Below, one piece after another: positions 1 to 6,008 of a stretch of DNA of 6,008 nucleotides. Positions within the stretch are counted from its first letter, which is position 1; every line of letters starts with the position of its first letter. A program made the position numbers and the translations under genes. The DNA is from Chrysiogenia bacterium (GTDB lineage Bacteria > JAGRBM01): contig JAGRBM010000494.1 in the NCBI GenBank assembly GCA_020434085.1, forward strand, positions 1 to 6,008. Reading direction: 5' to 3'. Under the pieces are notes generated by a model, which saw nothing but the letters and a program-made list of their open reading frames with translations, was not told the origin of the DNA and searched no databases.

Positions 1-21
1 CCCTCCGGCATCAGAAGACCC

Positions 22-933
22 ATGATTGACCAGCACCGCCTGACACATCTCAAGGAACTCGAAGCCGAGTCCATCCACATCATCCGCGAGGTTGCCGCAG
101 AGTTCGACAACCCGGTGATGCTCTATTCGATCGGCAAGGATTCCTCGGTGATGCTGCGCCTGGCGCTCAAGGCCTTCCACCCGGGCAAACTGCCCTTTCC
201 GCTGCTTCACGTGGACACCCGCTGGAAGTTCAAGGAAATGATCGCCTTCCGCGAGCGCATGGCTCGGGAGCTGGGGCTCGAGATCAAGGTGCACATCAAT
301 CCGCGCGGTGAGAAGGAAGACATCGGTCCCTTCACCCACGGCAGCGCCAAGCACACGAACATCATGAAGACCGAGGGGCTGCTTCAGGCCCTGGAGGCCG
401 GCGGCTACGACGCGGCCTTTGGCGGCGCGCGCCGCGACGAGGAGAAATCCCGCGCGAAAGAGCGCGTCTATTCCTTCCGCGACAAGTTCCACCGCTGGGA
501 CCCCAAGAACCAGCGCCCGGAGCTGTGGAACCTCTACAACGGCAAGGTGAACAAGGGAGAGTCGATCCGCGTCTTCCCGCTCTCGAACTGGACCGAACTC
601 GACATCTGGCAGTACATCTATCTGGAAAACATCCCCATTGTGCCGCTCTACTATGCCGCCAAACGGCCGGTGGTCGAGCGCGACGGCGTGCTGATCATGG
701 TCGATGACGACCGCTTCCCGCTCGAGCCGGGCGAGAAAGTTCAGGAGCGTATGGTGCGCTTCCGCACCCTGGGCTGTTACCCCCTTACCGGCGCGATCGA
801 ATCGAGCGCCGACACCCTGCCGCAGATCATCCAGGAAATGCTGCTGGCCAAGCGCTCCGAGCGCGAGGGCCGCGTCATCGACTTCGACGAAGCCGGTTCG
901 ATGGAACAGAAGAAGCGCGAGGGATATTTCTAG
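22..933 (+). CDS. cysD: Sulfate adenylyltransferase subunit 2 (ATP sulfurylase small subunit, CysD)
   Basis: This is the catalytic small subunit of the CysDN ATP sulfurylase. It adenylates sulfate with ATP to give APS and pyrophosphate in the cytoplasm, the first step of sulfate activation. Visible in the 303-residue product are the PP-loop SIGKDSS at residues 36-42 (the ATP-pyrophosphatase signature of the PAPS reductase/CysD superfamily), the block [15 protein letters not shown] at 134-148, and the C-terminal block [16 protein letters not shown] at 246-261, all typical of CysD. The length matches the roughly 300 residues usual for the family, so the gene looks complete. The ATG at 22 gives the expected N-terminus; only a weak purine stretch (GAAGA) precedes it, and the promoter would lie outside the window. 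The stop overlaps the GTG start of cysNC by one base, which implies cotranscription and probably coupled translation with its partner subunit. Confidence 0.97.
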   Translation: MIDQHRLTHLKELEAESIHIIREVAAEFDNPVMLYSIGKDSSVMLRLALKAFHPGKLPFPLLHVDTRWKFKEMIAFRERMARELGLEIKVHINPRGEKEDIGPFTHGSAKHTNIMKTEGLLQALEAGGYDAAFGGARRDEEKSRAKERVYSFRDKFHRWDPKNQRPELWNLYNGKVNKGESIRVFPLSNWTELDIWQYIYLENIPIVPLYYAAKRPVVERDGVLIMVDDDRFPLEPGEKVQERMVRFRTLGCYPLTGAIESSADTLPQIIQEMLLAKRSEREGRVIDFDEAGSMEQKKREGYF

Positions 934-2882
934 TGTCCCATCAAAGCGAACTCATCGAGAAGGACATCGAGGCCTACCTTGCCGAGCATGAGCGCAAGGA
1001 GCTGCTTCGCTTCCTCACGTGCGGCAGCGTCGACGATGGCAAGAGCACGCTCATCGGGCGTCTGCTCCACGACTCGAAGCTGATCTACGAGGACCAGCTC
1101 CAGGCCATTCAGAAGGAATCCGAGCGCAAGGGCTCGGCAGGCGAGGGGATTGACCTCTCGCTGCTGGTGGACGGGCTGCGCGCCGAGCGCGAGCAGGGCA
1201 TCACCATCGACGTGGCCTACCGCTATTTCTCGACCTCGCGCCGCAAGTTCATCATTGCCGATACGCCCGGGCACGAGCAGTACACCCGCAACATGGTGAC
1301 CGGGGCCTCGACCTGCAATCTGGCAATCATCCTGATCGACGCGCGCAACGGGATCTCCACCCAGACGCTGCGTCACAGCTTCATCACCGCGCTGCTGGGG
1401 ATCAAGCACATCGCCGTGGCCATCAACAAGATGGACCTGATGGACTTCTCGCAGGAAGTCTTCAACAGGATTCGCGACGAGTACATGGTTTTCGCCGACA
1501 AACTCGGCATGAAGGACGTGCAGTTCCTCCCGCTCTCGGCCCTCAACGGCGACAACGTCGTGGACCGCAGCGAGAACACACCGTGGTACGACGGCCCGGC
1601 GCTCATGGAGTATCTGGAGACTGTTCCCATTGCCGGCGACCGCAACCTCGACGACTTCCGCTTCCCGGTGCAGTACGTCATCCGCCCGAACCTCGATTTC
1701 CGCGGCTTTGCCGGGACGATCGCTTCGGGCATCGTGAGGCCCGGCGACGAAGTGATGGTGCTTCCCTCGCGCAAGACGACGCGGGTCAAAGATATCGTCA
1801 CCTTCGACGGAAACCTGGACGAGGCCTTCACCCCGCAGGCGCCCACCATCACGCTCACTGAAGAAGTGGATGTGAGCCGCGGCGACATGATCGTGCGCAA
1901 GGACAACCTGCCCCATGTGGGACAGGACGTCGACGCCATGATCGTGTGGATGGCCGAAGAACCGATGGTCCCGGGCAAGTCCTACTGGATCAAGCACACC
2001 ACGCGGCTCACCAACGCGCTCGTCTCCACGCTTCACTACAAGGTGGACGTGAACACGCTCGAGCGCGGGCAGGCCCCGACGCTTGCACTCAATGAGATCG
2101 GCCGCTGCGGGGTCACCCTCAGCGAGCCGCTGTGCTGGGACCCCTACACGAAGAACCGCAACACCGGCGCCTTCATCGTGGTGGACAAGATGACCAACGT
2201 CACCGTCGGTGCGGGCATGATTCTCGATCCCGAAGTGGGCGATCCCTATTCCGAGGGCGCCGATCTGGGGCCGGCCAAGGGCGCGGGTGAGGCAAGTGAG
2301 TACCGGCCGCTCACCGGCATCGAGCGCTCCATGCGCTTTGGCCAGCAGCCGCTCACGGTGCTGCTCACCGGGCACATCGGCGCCGGCAAGCGCAGCATCG
2401 CCTACGGCTTGGAGCGCAAGCTCTTCGAAGCCGGCCGTACCGCCTTTGTGATCGATCCCGAGAAATCGCGCGAGGGCATGGGCAAGGATCTGGGCTACTC
2501 CAGCGAAGCGCTTGATACCCTGGTGGAGCGCGAGGCCGAGACCGCAAGACTGCTGAGCGGCGGCGGACTCATCTGCCTGCTCCCGGCGGTCGCCCCCTCG
2601 CGCGCGGCGCGCCACCGTGTGCGCGAGCTGGTGGGCGCCGAGCGCTTCCTCGAAGTTCACGTCTCCGCAGCCATCGACGTCTGCCGAGAGCGGGATTCGA
2701 GCGGGCTCTATGCCAGGGCTGATTCCGGCGAGATCAAGGGCCTTCCCGGCGTGGACGGCCCCTACGAAGCGCCCGCCGAGCCGGACCTCACCCTCGCGGC
2801 CTTCGATCTTTCGCTCGGCGAGTGCGTCGAGCGGCTGTATGCTCTTCTCGAAGAGCGCGGCTTCCTGCGCGCCAGCCTCTAG
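933..2882 (+). CDS. cysNC: Sulfate adenylyltransferase subunit 1 (CysN GTPase) fused to an APS-kinase-like (CysC) domain
   Basis: This is the regulatory GTPase subunit of ATP sulfurylase. It binds CysD and uses GTP hydrolysis to drive APS formation. The CysN part covers about residues 1-435: G1 GSVDDGKST at 31-39, the switch block [16 protein letters not shown] at 84-99, G3 DTPGHEQ at 110-116 and G4 NKMD at 165-168, followed by EF-Tu-like beta-barrel domains ending in [12 protein letters not shown] (418-429). A linker leads to an APS-kinase-like domain at about 473-649. In true CysC this domain phosphorylates APS to PAPS, but here the Walker A reads GHIGAGKRS (480-488), with Arg where Ser/Thr should follow Lys, and the DGDN motif reads DPEK (508-511). 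The total of 649 residues is usual for CysNC fusions. The GTG start at 933 shares its G with the cysD stop. The GTPase call is secure; kinase activity is doubtful. Confidence 0.95.
   Translation: MSHQSELIEKDIEAYLAEHERKELLRFLTCGSVDDGKSTLIGRLLHDSKLIYEDQLQAIQKESERKGSAGEGIDLSLLVDGLRAEREQGITIDVAYRYFSTSRRKFIIADTPGHEQYTRNMVTGASTCNLAIILIDARNGISTQTLRHSFITALLGIKHIAVAINKMDLMDFSQEVFNRIRDEYMVFADKLGMKDVQFLPLSALNGDNVVDRSENTPWYDGPALMEYLETVPIAGDRNLDDFRFPVQYVIRPNLDFRGFAGTIASGIVRPGDEVMVLPSRKTTRVKDIVTFDGNLDEAFTPQAPTITLTEEVDVSRGDMIVRKDNLPHVGQDVDAMIVWMAEEPMVPGKSYWIKHTTRLTNALVSTLHYKVDVNTLERGQAPTLALNEIGRCGVTLSEPLCWDPYTKNRNTGAFIVVDKMTNVTVGAGMILDPEVGDPYSEGADLGPAKGAGEASEYRPLTGIERSMRFGQQPLTVLLTGHIGAGKRSIAYGLERKLFEAGRTAFVIDPEKSREGMGKDLGYSSEALDTLVEREAETARLLSGGGLICLLPAVAPSRAARHRVRELVGAERFLEVHVSAAIDVCRERDSSGLYARADSGEIKGLPGVDGPYEAPAEPDLTLAAFDLSLGECVERLYALLEERGFLRASL
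2349..2879 (+). other. Degenerate APS-kinase-like C-terminal domain of CysNC
   Basis: Domain within the fusion, residues about 473-649; the boundary is estimated from where the CysN homology ends. Retained relative to CysC: Lys486 of the P-loop, Arg513 and the DLGYS block (519-523), RERD near 585-588, SGLYARA at 590-596, GEIKG at 599-603 and PYEAP at 610-614. Changed: Arg487 in place of the Walker A Ser/Thr, DPEK for DGDN (508-511), loss of the RKENIRR block, AVAPSR for FISPxR (552-557, Ala554 at the serine position), and Ser590/Ala594 for lysines of KGLYKKA. The comparison rests on memory of CysC motifs, not on a computed alignment. The pattern suggests a pseudo-kinase, possibly a nucleotide sensor or structural module, although a divergent active enzyme is not excluded. 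Confidence 0.75.
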
Positions 2883-2885
2883 GCC

Positions 2886-3419
2886 TTATCGCACCAGCTT
2901 CCAGCAGCAATACAGATAGACGCCGATTGTCGGATAAAACGTCGCCGCGAACCCGAACGCGCGCGCGACGGGTGAGATGGCGTAACCGATTCTGAACGTG
3001 ACTCGCCCGATCACGAAGAGGATCGCCAGCGCGCCGAGCACGCGCAGGGAATCTCCATTCAGCAGCGTTGCCAGCGCCATGTGCCCGACGAATGCCAGCG
3101 CGACCTGTTCGAGCGTGTTCCGCAGATAGCGCAGGTCAATCTCCAGCGCGGGAAGCGGCTCCCCGGGGGCCTGGGGCGCGGGACCGCCCTCGATGATTCG
3201 TTCATCAAAGAACCGGCGCCTGGCGATGAGAGCGATTCCAAGTAGCAGCGTCGCCCCCGGCAGCAACTCCCAGCGCAGGGCATAGGTCAGTTGTTCGCCC
3301 ATCGACGTTGCCGCGGGCTCTGGCAGGAGGCCCGGCACAAGCCAGAGGAAGAGCGCCGCGAACAGCACCGCGCCCGCCATGCCGGCCAGCACGCGCCGCC
3401 GCTGTGATTGAAAGCTCAT
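2886..3419 (-). CDS. MAPEG-family integral membrane protein
   Basis: A 177-residue membrane protein of the MAPEG family (membrane-associated proteins in eicosanoid and glutathione metabolism). Members are small helical-bundle proteins, often trimeric and glutathione-binding; the function of most bacterial ones is unknown. The family motif RxxxNxxE is present as RYLRNTLE at residues 97-104 at the start of a membrane helix. RVTFRIGY at 139-146 matches the later R..x..Y motif, followed by the typical bacterial ending ARAFGFAATFYP at 152-163. Hydrophobic segments lie at about 10-32, 50-67, 102-120, 124-140 and 155-173. Canonical MAPEG proteins have four helices in 130-150 residues, so the first segment looks like an extra N-terminal helix or uncleaved signal anchor. 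The stop is three bases from the convergent cysNC stop. A weak GAGAAG precedes the ATG at 3419. No substrate can be assigned. Confidence 0.85.
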   Translation of the reverse strand: MSFQSQRRRVLAGMAGAVLFAALFLWLVPGLLPEPAATSMGEQLTYALRWELLPGATLLLGIALIARRRFFDERIIEGGPAPQAPGEPLPALEIDLRYLRNTLEQVALAFVGHMALATLLNGDSLRVLGALAILFVIGRVTFRIGYAISPVARAFGFAATFYPTIGVYLYCCWKLVR

Positions 3420-3426
3420 GGGCCCA

Positions 3427-3441
3427 GCTTCTCACAGAAGC
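3427..3441. promoter_or_regulatory. Small perfect hairpin just upstream of the MAPEG start codon
   Basis: GCTTCT (3427-3432) and AGAAGC (3436-3441) are perfect inverted repeats separated by CAC. Read on the minus strand, the element ends about seven bases before the ATG of the MAPEG gene, and its downstream arm contains the only Shine-Dalgarno-like stretch (GAGAAG). In the mRNA a six-pair stem with a three-base loop could partly mask that site. The stem is short and could be chance; no regulatory role is demonstrated. Confidence 0.3.
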
Positions 3442-3530
3442 CCGAGAATCCGCAATCCTTCCCGGAGGTGGCGCTCGCTCACCCCCGTGATTGATCCGCG
3501 CGCGCCGGGATTTTAGGCTGGAGTCAGTCT

Positions 3531-3536
3531 GGGAGG
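3531..3536 (+). promoter_or_regulatory. Ribosome binding site that decides the start of the 169-residue protein
   Basis: GGGAGG is a strong Shine-Dalgarno match. It directly abuts an in-frame GTG at 3537, which is too close to serve as its start, and lies nine bases before the in-frame ATG at 3546, a good spacing. This favours the ATG at 3546 over the longer GTG reading. Confidence 0.7.
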
Positions 3537-3545
3537 GTGTCGAAA

Positions 3546-4055
3546 ATGCCAGCAGTTACTCCGTTCGAGCTTCGAAAAATGCCGCGTGAGGATCTGGTGA
3601 TTCTGTTCAAGGAACTACCGAGCCCCTCGCTCGAAGAGATGAACGGCGAGTTCGCCGCGACGCTGCTTGACCAGGGCGCCGCCTGGGAAAACCTTGTTGG
3701 CAAGCTGGCCATCAACCTTCCGGGCAAGTGGCGCTCGAAGGCGTTCCTTCCGGTCTCTTCTTCGGCCAGTCGCGGCTACAACGGGTTCGTCCTTCGCGGC
3801 CGGGATGTGCGGCGTTTCCAGATGCGAACCTCCGTAGGTGCCTCGAAGCTCACCACCGGCGAGAGCTACCACCTCGACTACTCCACCTACAACGGCGGCT
3901 ATATAGGGACGATGCGCGATGAAGTCCGCAAGGTGGACGAGCATCTCTACCTTGGAATCGGCCGCGTCGGGTTTACGAAGTGGGAACGCCGCCGGTTGTT
4001 GCCGTTTCTGCTGGAAGGCCCGGATCGCCCCTTCGACATGCGCCCCTTCAACTAA
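3546..4055 (+). CDS. Hypothetical protein, about 169 residues, probably soluble
   Basis: I do not recognise this protein with confidence. The start is set at the ATG at 3546 because GGGAGG at 3531-3536 is correctly spaced for it; an in-frame GTG at 3537 would add three residues. The product begins MPAVTPFELRKMPRED and shows no signal peptide or membrane helix. The first 50 residues look helical (LEEMNGEFAATLLDQG). After PGKWRSKAF (near 57-65) the rest looks beta-rich, with GYNGFVLRGRDVRRF, a stretch rich in Tyr/Gly around HLDYSTYNGGY, and MRDEVRKVDEHLYLGIGR, ending GPDRPFDMRPF. The layout of short helices followed by strands and a DEVRxVDxxLYLG signature recalls small ligand-binding barrel proteins (for example GxWxG/DUF4334-like or lipocalin-like), but this is a loose impression and not an assignment. 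It is divergent from the MAPEG gene and converges on the TPR membrane protein, so there is no operon to suggest a role. Coding use is consistent with its neighbours. Confidence 0.8.
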   Translation: MPAVTPFELRKMPREDLVILFKELPSPSLEEMNGEFAATLLDQGAAWENLVGKLAINLPGKWRSKAFLPVSSSASRGYNGFVLRGRDVRRFQMRTSVGASKLTTGESYHLDYSTYNGGYIGTMRDEVRKVDEHLYLGIGRVGFTKWERRRLLPFLLEGPDRPFDMRPFN

Positions 4056-4087
4056 GAGCCATCTCCCAAATCAGTCATTCAAGAATT

Positions 4088-4170
4088 TGTCATTCTTCGG
4101 GATGCAAAGCATCCCGAAGAATCGCGTCCACGCCGTCTCTACGCGATCCTTCGCTGCGCTCAGGATGACA
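4088..4170. repeat. Palindromic REP/MITE-like intergenic element bounded by TGTCAT...ATGACA
   Basis: An 83-base element fills much of the 151-base gap between two converging genes. Its outer ends are inverted (TGTCAT at 4088-4093, ATGACA at 4165-4170). The right half, read in reverse, is TGTCATCCTGAGCGCAGCG followed by AAGGATC. I recall this sequence type as a dispersed intergenic repeat in many bacterial genomes, but I could not search for copies. The left half holds a perfect hairpin (4092-4122). A second stem can form between CGAAGAATCGCG (4115-4126) and CGCGATCCTTCG (4142-4153) with one mismatch, and it competes with the first. Its position at gene 3' ends fits REP-like elements, which may stabilise or end transcripts. 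It encodes nothing I can support. Confidence 0.7.
4092..4122. repeat. Perfect 14-bp inverted repeat with AAA loop
   Basis: ATTCTTCGGGATGC (4092-4105) and GCATCCCGAAGAAT (4109-4122) are exact reverse complements separated by AAA. It would form a strong hairpin in RNA of either strand. No run of T follows on the + strand, and only a short A/T-rich stretch follows on the - strand, so it is not a classical intrinsic terminator, though it could protect mRNA 3' ends of the two converging genes. It is the left module of the larger element. Confidence 0.9.
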
Positions 4171-4206
4171 GGATCTGGGTGATGCCTTATGAGATGACTT
4201 CCAGCC

Positions 4207-5991
4207 CTAGTTCGGCGGCCGGTAGGCCTCTCCGCGCTGGTATCCGGCCAGCAACGTTTCGATTTTTTTCGCCAGCTCACTCTCGCCCAGCGATTGCGCT
4301 GCGTAGAGGGCGTTGCTCGCAGCGCGCATGGCATCGTCAAAGCGTCCGGTTGCGGCGTAGGTGATGCCGAGCACGTTGAGGGCAAAGGGGTCGCGCTCGC
4401 CGACCTGCCGGACGGCATCTTCGGCCAGCACGACCGCGCGTGCAGGATCGCGGGCGGGGTCTTCGGGGTAGACCGAGAGCACCAGCGCGAGCTGGAGCGC
4501 CGCATCGGGGGTGCGGCTCATCTCGAAGGCGCGCGTGCAGGGGAGGCGCGACTCGGCCGAGCGCCGGGCGCGCTGGTAGTAGTAGCAGAGCCGCGACCAG
4601 GACTCGGGGCTCTCCCATTCCTTGAGGGATCGCTCGAGCTGCTCGATGGCGCGGGCGTAGTCGCCCTTGCTCTCGTAGACGAGCGCGGCATTGGAGCGCC
4701 CCTTGTACCCGGCAAGGCCCAGCCATCCCAGGCGCTGTTCGGCCTGCTCGTAGCGCGCGAAGTCCCCGGCAATGAGCGCGCGGGCCATGCCGAACTCGCG
4801 CTCGTAGATATTGCCTGCATAGATCGCAAAGCAAAGCGCCCCGACCCCGAGGAATGCGCGCCTTGCCCAGGCCGGTTGCGGCGCCGCGTCCTCGCGGGTC
4901 TCGTTGCGCACCAGCACGCCCGCGATCTTCTCGTCGCGCAGCTTCCAGATTACGCCGTCGAGGATGAAGTGCTGGATGTTCACCGCCGAGGCCGCCAGCG
5001 CCAGCAGGCCGGCGTCGTAGGGCAGGGGGCCCAGGAGGCTCGGGCCGAAGAGGATCATGGGCGCGATCCAGATGATGCTGCCCGCCAGCACGGCGCGCAT
5101 GAAGTAGCGCGCGTGGTTGTGAGCGGGCGCGGAGCGCGCGGCGAAGTAATCGGTGATCCACAGATACTGAACGGAATGGGCGACGCCCACCCACATGAAG
5201 GCCTGCGCGCTCGAACTCACCGAGAGCGAGGCGATCCCCTGTCCGAGGCCGTAAAAACGAAAGGCCGCCGGCACGCTGAACCACAGGGCCTGCGCGAAGA
5301 TGACCGCGAGGACCGGGAGAAGCGCTCGCATCGAATGGGCGCGCAGCAGCGGAATGAGCACGCTGGCGAGCGCGATGAGGTAGGCGCACAGGGTAAGCGT
5401 AAAGAGCGCGGCCTGCGCGTCGAGCGGAATCCCCAGCGAGATGAACGAGAACGCGCTGCCGGCAAAGCTGATGGGCACGTAGATACCACCGGCGGCCTGC
5501 CCGTGCAGGACGATCATGGTGAGCGCGAAGCTCAGGATGAAAGAGGCATAGAGCAGGCGCCGCGCGCGCTGGTCGGTCTCGATCCCGCGCCTCCGCAGGA
5601 ACATGAGGGCGATGCCGTAGTTCTGGAGCGTGTAGTGCCAGGGGCTCCAGCAAAGATAGGTCGTGAGCAGCAGCGAGCCCACGTATTGCTGATAAAGTCC
5701 CAGGGCGAAGATGCCCCAGACGATGAGCCCCGACCAGGTCGTCCAGCGCTTGTACTGGGCGCGCGCCTGCGGGTGCTCGACCACGCGAAGGAGCGTCGCG
5801 CCGTAGTGGGGCACGCCGGTGAGCAGGATGACGGCGGCGGCAAGCCAGGTCGAGCCGCTCAGCATCGCGTCGGCGGAGATGAGGCTCAGGTAGGCGAAAA
5901 CGCCCGCATAGAGCAGCCCGCAACCAAGCAGCAGATCGGATGCCGGTCCCTGCAGCCAGGGACTTAGCGTTTGTTCCTTCGCGCGCGCCAT
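4207..5991 (-). CDS. Polytopic membrane protein with His-centred motifs and C-terminal TPR-like domain, function unknown
   Basis: A 594-residue protein in two parts. Residues 1 to about 395 hold roughly 10-12 hydrophobic segments (for example 18-38, 48-60, 86-113, 146-162, 192-215, 221-240, 262-280, 297-317, 325-340, 378-393). Residues about 400-594 are soluble, with TPR-like helix pairs around 431-458 (NAALVYESKGDYARAIEQLE), 496-530 and 535-567, a fold used for protein contacts. Four histidines sit in or beside helices in distinctive contexts: VPHYG (60-64), PWHYTLQNYG (117-126), VAHSVQYLW (270-278) and NIQHFILDGVIWKLRD (338-353). Together these suggest an intramembrane metal or haem site, but this is inference and I cannot name a family. 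No Shine-Dalgarno sequence precedes the ATG at 5991, and the frame is open to the window edge, so the true start could lie further upstream. Neighbours give no clue to its role. Confidence 0.85.
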   Translation of the reverse strand: MARAKEQTLSPWLQGPASDLLLGCGLLYAGVFAYLSLISADAMLSGSTWLAAAVILLTGVPHYGATLLRVVEHPQARAQYKRWTTWSGLIVWGIFALGLYQQYVGSLLLTTYLCWSPWHYTLQNYGIALMFLRRRGIETDQRARRLLYASFILSFALTMIVLHGQAAGGIYVPISFAGSAFSFISLGIPLDAQAALFTLTLCAYLIALASVLIPLLRAHSMRALLPVLAVIFAQALWFSVPAAFRFYGLGQGIASLSVSSSAQAFMWVGVAHSVQYLWITDYFAARSAPAHNHARYFMRAVLAGSIIWIAPMILFGPSLLGPLPYDAGLLALAASAVNIQHFILDGVIWKLRDEKIAGVLVRNETREDAAPQPAWARRAFLGVGALCFAIYAGNIYEREFGMARALIAGDFARYEQAEQRLGWLGLAGYKGRSNAALVYESKGDYARAIEQLERSLKEWESPESWSRLCYYYQRARRSAESRLPCTRAFEMSRTPDAALQLALVLSVYPEDPARDPARAVVLAEDAVRQVGERDPFALNVLGITYAATGRFDDAMRAASNALYAAQSLGESELAKKIETLLAGYQRGEAYRPPN

Positions 5992-6008
5992 GTGGGGGGA
6001 GCATAGCG

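Noticed and set aside
930-2660. Long open frame (576 codons) on the minus strand opposite cysNC
   Set aside because: It is antisense to a well-conserved gene. Its translation is His/Val/Ala-rich low-complexity text with no recognisable domain, as expected from codon bias in high-GC DNA.
2855-2873. GC-rich inverted repeat (GCGCG...CGCGC) at the end of cysNC as a terminator
   Set aside because: The stem is only about five pairs, lies inside coding sequence, has no T tract, and is common by chance in this base composition.
3491-3516. Possible sigma70-like promoter (TTGATC ... TTTTAG) upstream of the 169-residue protein
   Set aside because: The spacing between the boxes is only 14 bases and the -10 match is poor, so it is not supportable by eye.
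4092-4122. Intrinsic terminator at the perfect hairpin
   Set aside because: The stem is strong, but no T tract follows on the + strand and only a short mixed A/T stretch follows on the - strand. It is better described as part of a repeat element.
4056-4206. A small gene or RNA gene in the convergent gap
   Set aside because: No frame with a plausible start, ribosome-binding site and coding pattern was seen, and no tRNA-like cloverleaf. The palindromic repeat accounts for the structure.
4294-5967. Long open frame (557 codons) on the plus strand opposite the membrane/TPR gene
   Set aside because: The translation is rich in Arg, Gly, Glu and Ala without fold-like patterning, whereas the opposite strand encodes clear membrane helices and TPR-like repeats.
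4337-6004. Second long minus-strand frame (555 codons) overlapping the membrane/TPR gene
   Set aside because: It is a frame-shifted shadow of the real gene, extremely Arg/Ala/Pro-rich, with no membrane or repeat pattern.

Overview
The window is high-GC bacterial DNA with tightly packed genes. Sequence alone does not fix the lineage. A CysD/CysN-type ATP sulfurylase, a bacterial MAPEG protein and a dispersed TGTCAT...ATGACA palindromic repeat suggest a Gram-negative, proteobacteria-like organism, possibly of deltaproteobacterial or myxobacterial grade. That placement is inference with low confidence.

Layout: (1) Positions 22-2882, + strand, hold a two-gene sulfate-activation unit. cysD (ATP sulfurylase small subunit) overlaps by one base the start of a CysN-type GTPase fused to an APS-kinase-like domain. 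(2) Positions 2886-3419, - strand, hold a MAPEG-family membrane protein whose stop lies three bases from the stop of cysNC. (3) Positions 3420-3536 are a short divergent intergenic region with a small hairpin and the ribosome-binding site of the next gene. (4) Positions 3546-4055, + strand, hold an unrecognised soluble protein of about 169 residues. (5) Positions 4056-4206 are a convergent intergenic gap containing a palindromic, REP/MITE-like element. (6) Positions 4207-5991, - strand, hold a large polytopic membrane protein with four His-centred motifs and a C-terminal TPR-like domain; its start lies very near the window edge and is uncertain.

How the genes work together: only cysD and cysNC form a clear functional unit, making adenosine 5'-phosphosulfate (APS) from sulfate and ATP, driven by GTP hydrolysis. 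The other three genes lie in alternating orientations and show no visible functional link to sulfur metabolism.

The observation most worth following is that the CysC-like domain of the fusion has lost several catalytic signatures (Walker A Ser/Thr, the DGDN motif, the RKENIRR and ISP motifs) while keeping the overall fold signature and the C-terminal GEIKG...G-D-PYEAP block. It may be a catalytically dead or regulatory domain, comparable to the APS-kinase-like allosteric domain of fungal ATP sulfurylase. The second is the palindromic element at 4088-4170, which can form two mutually exclusive hairpins. I saw no CRISPR array, tRNA, rRNA, transposase or phage gene.
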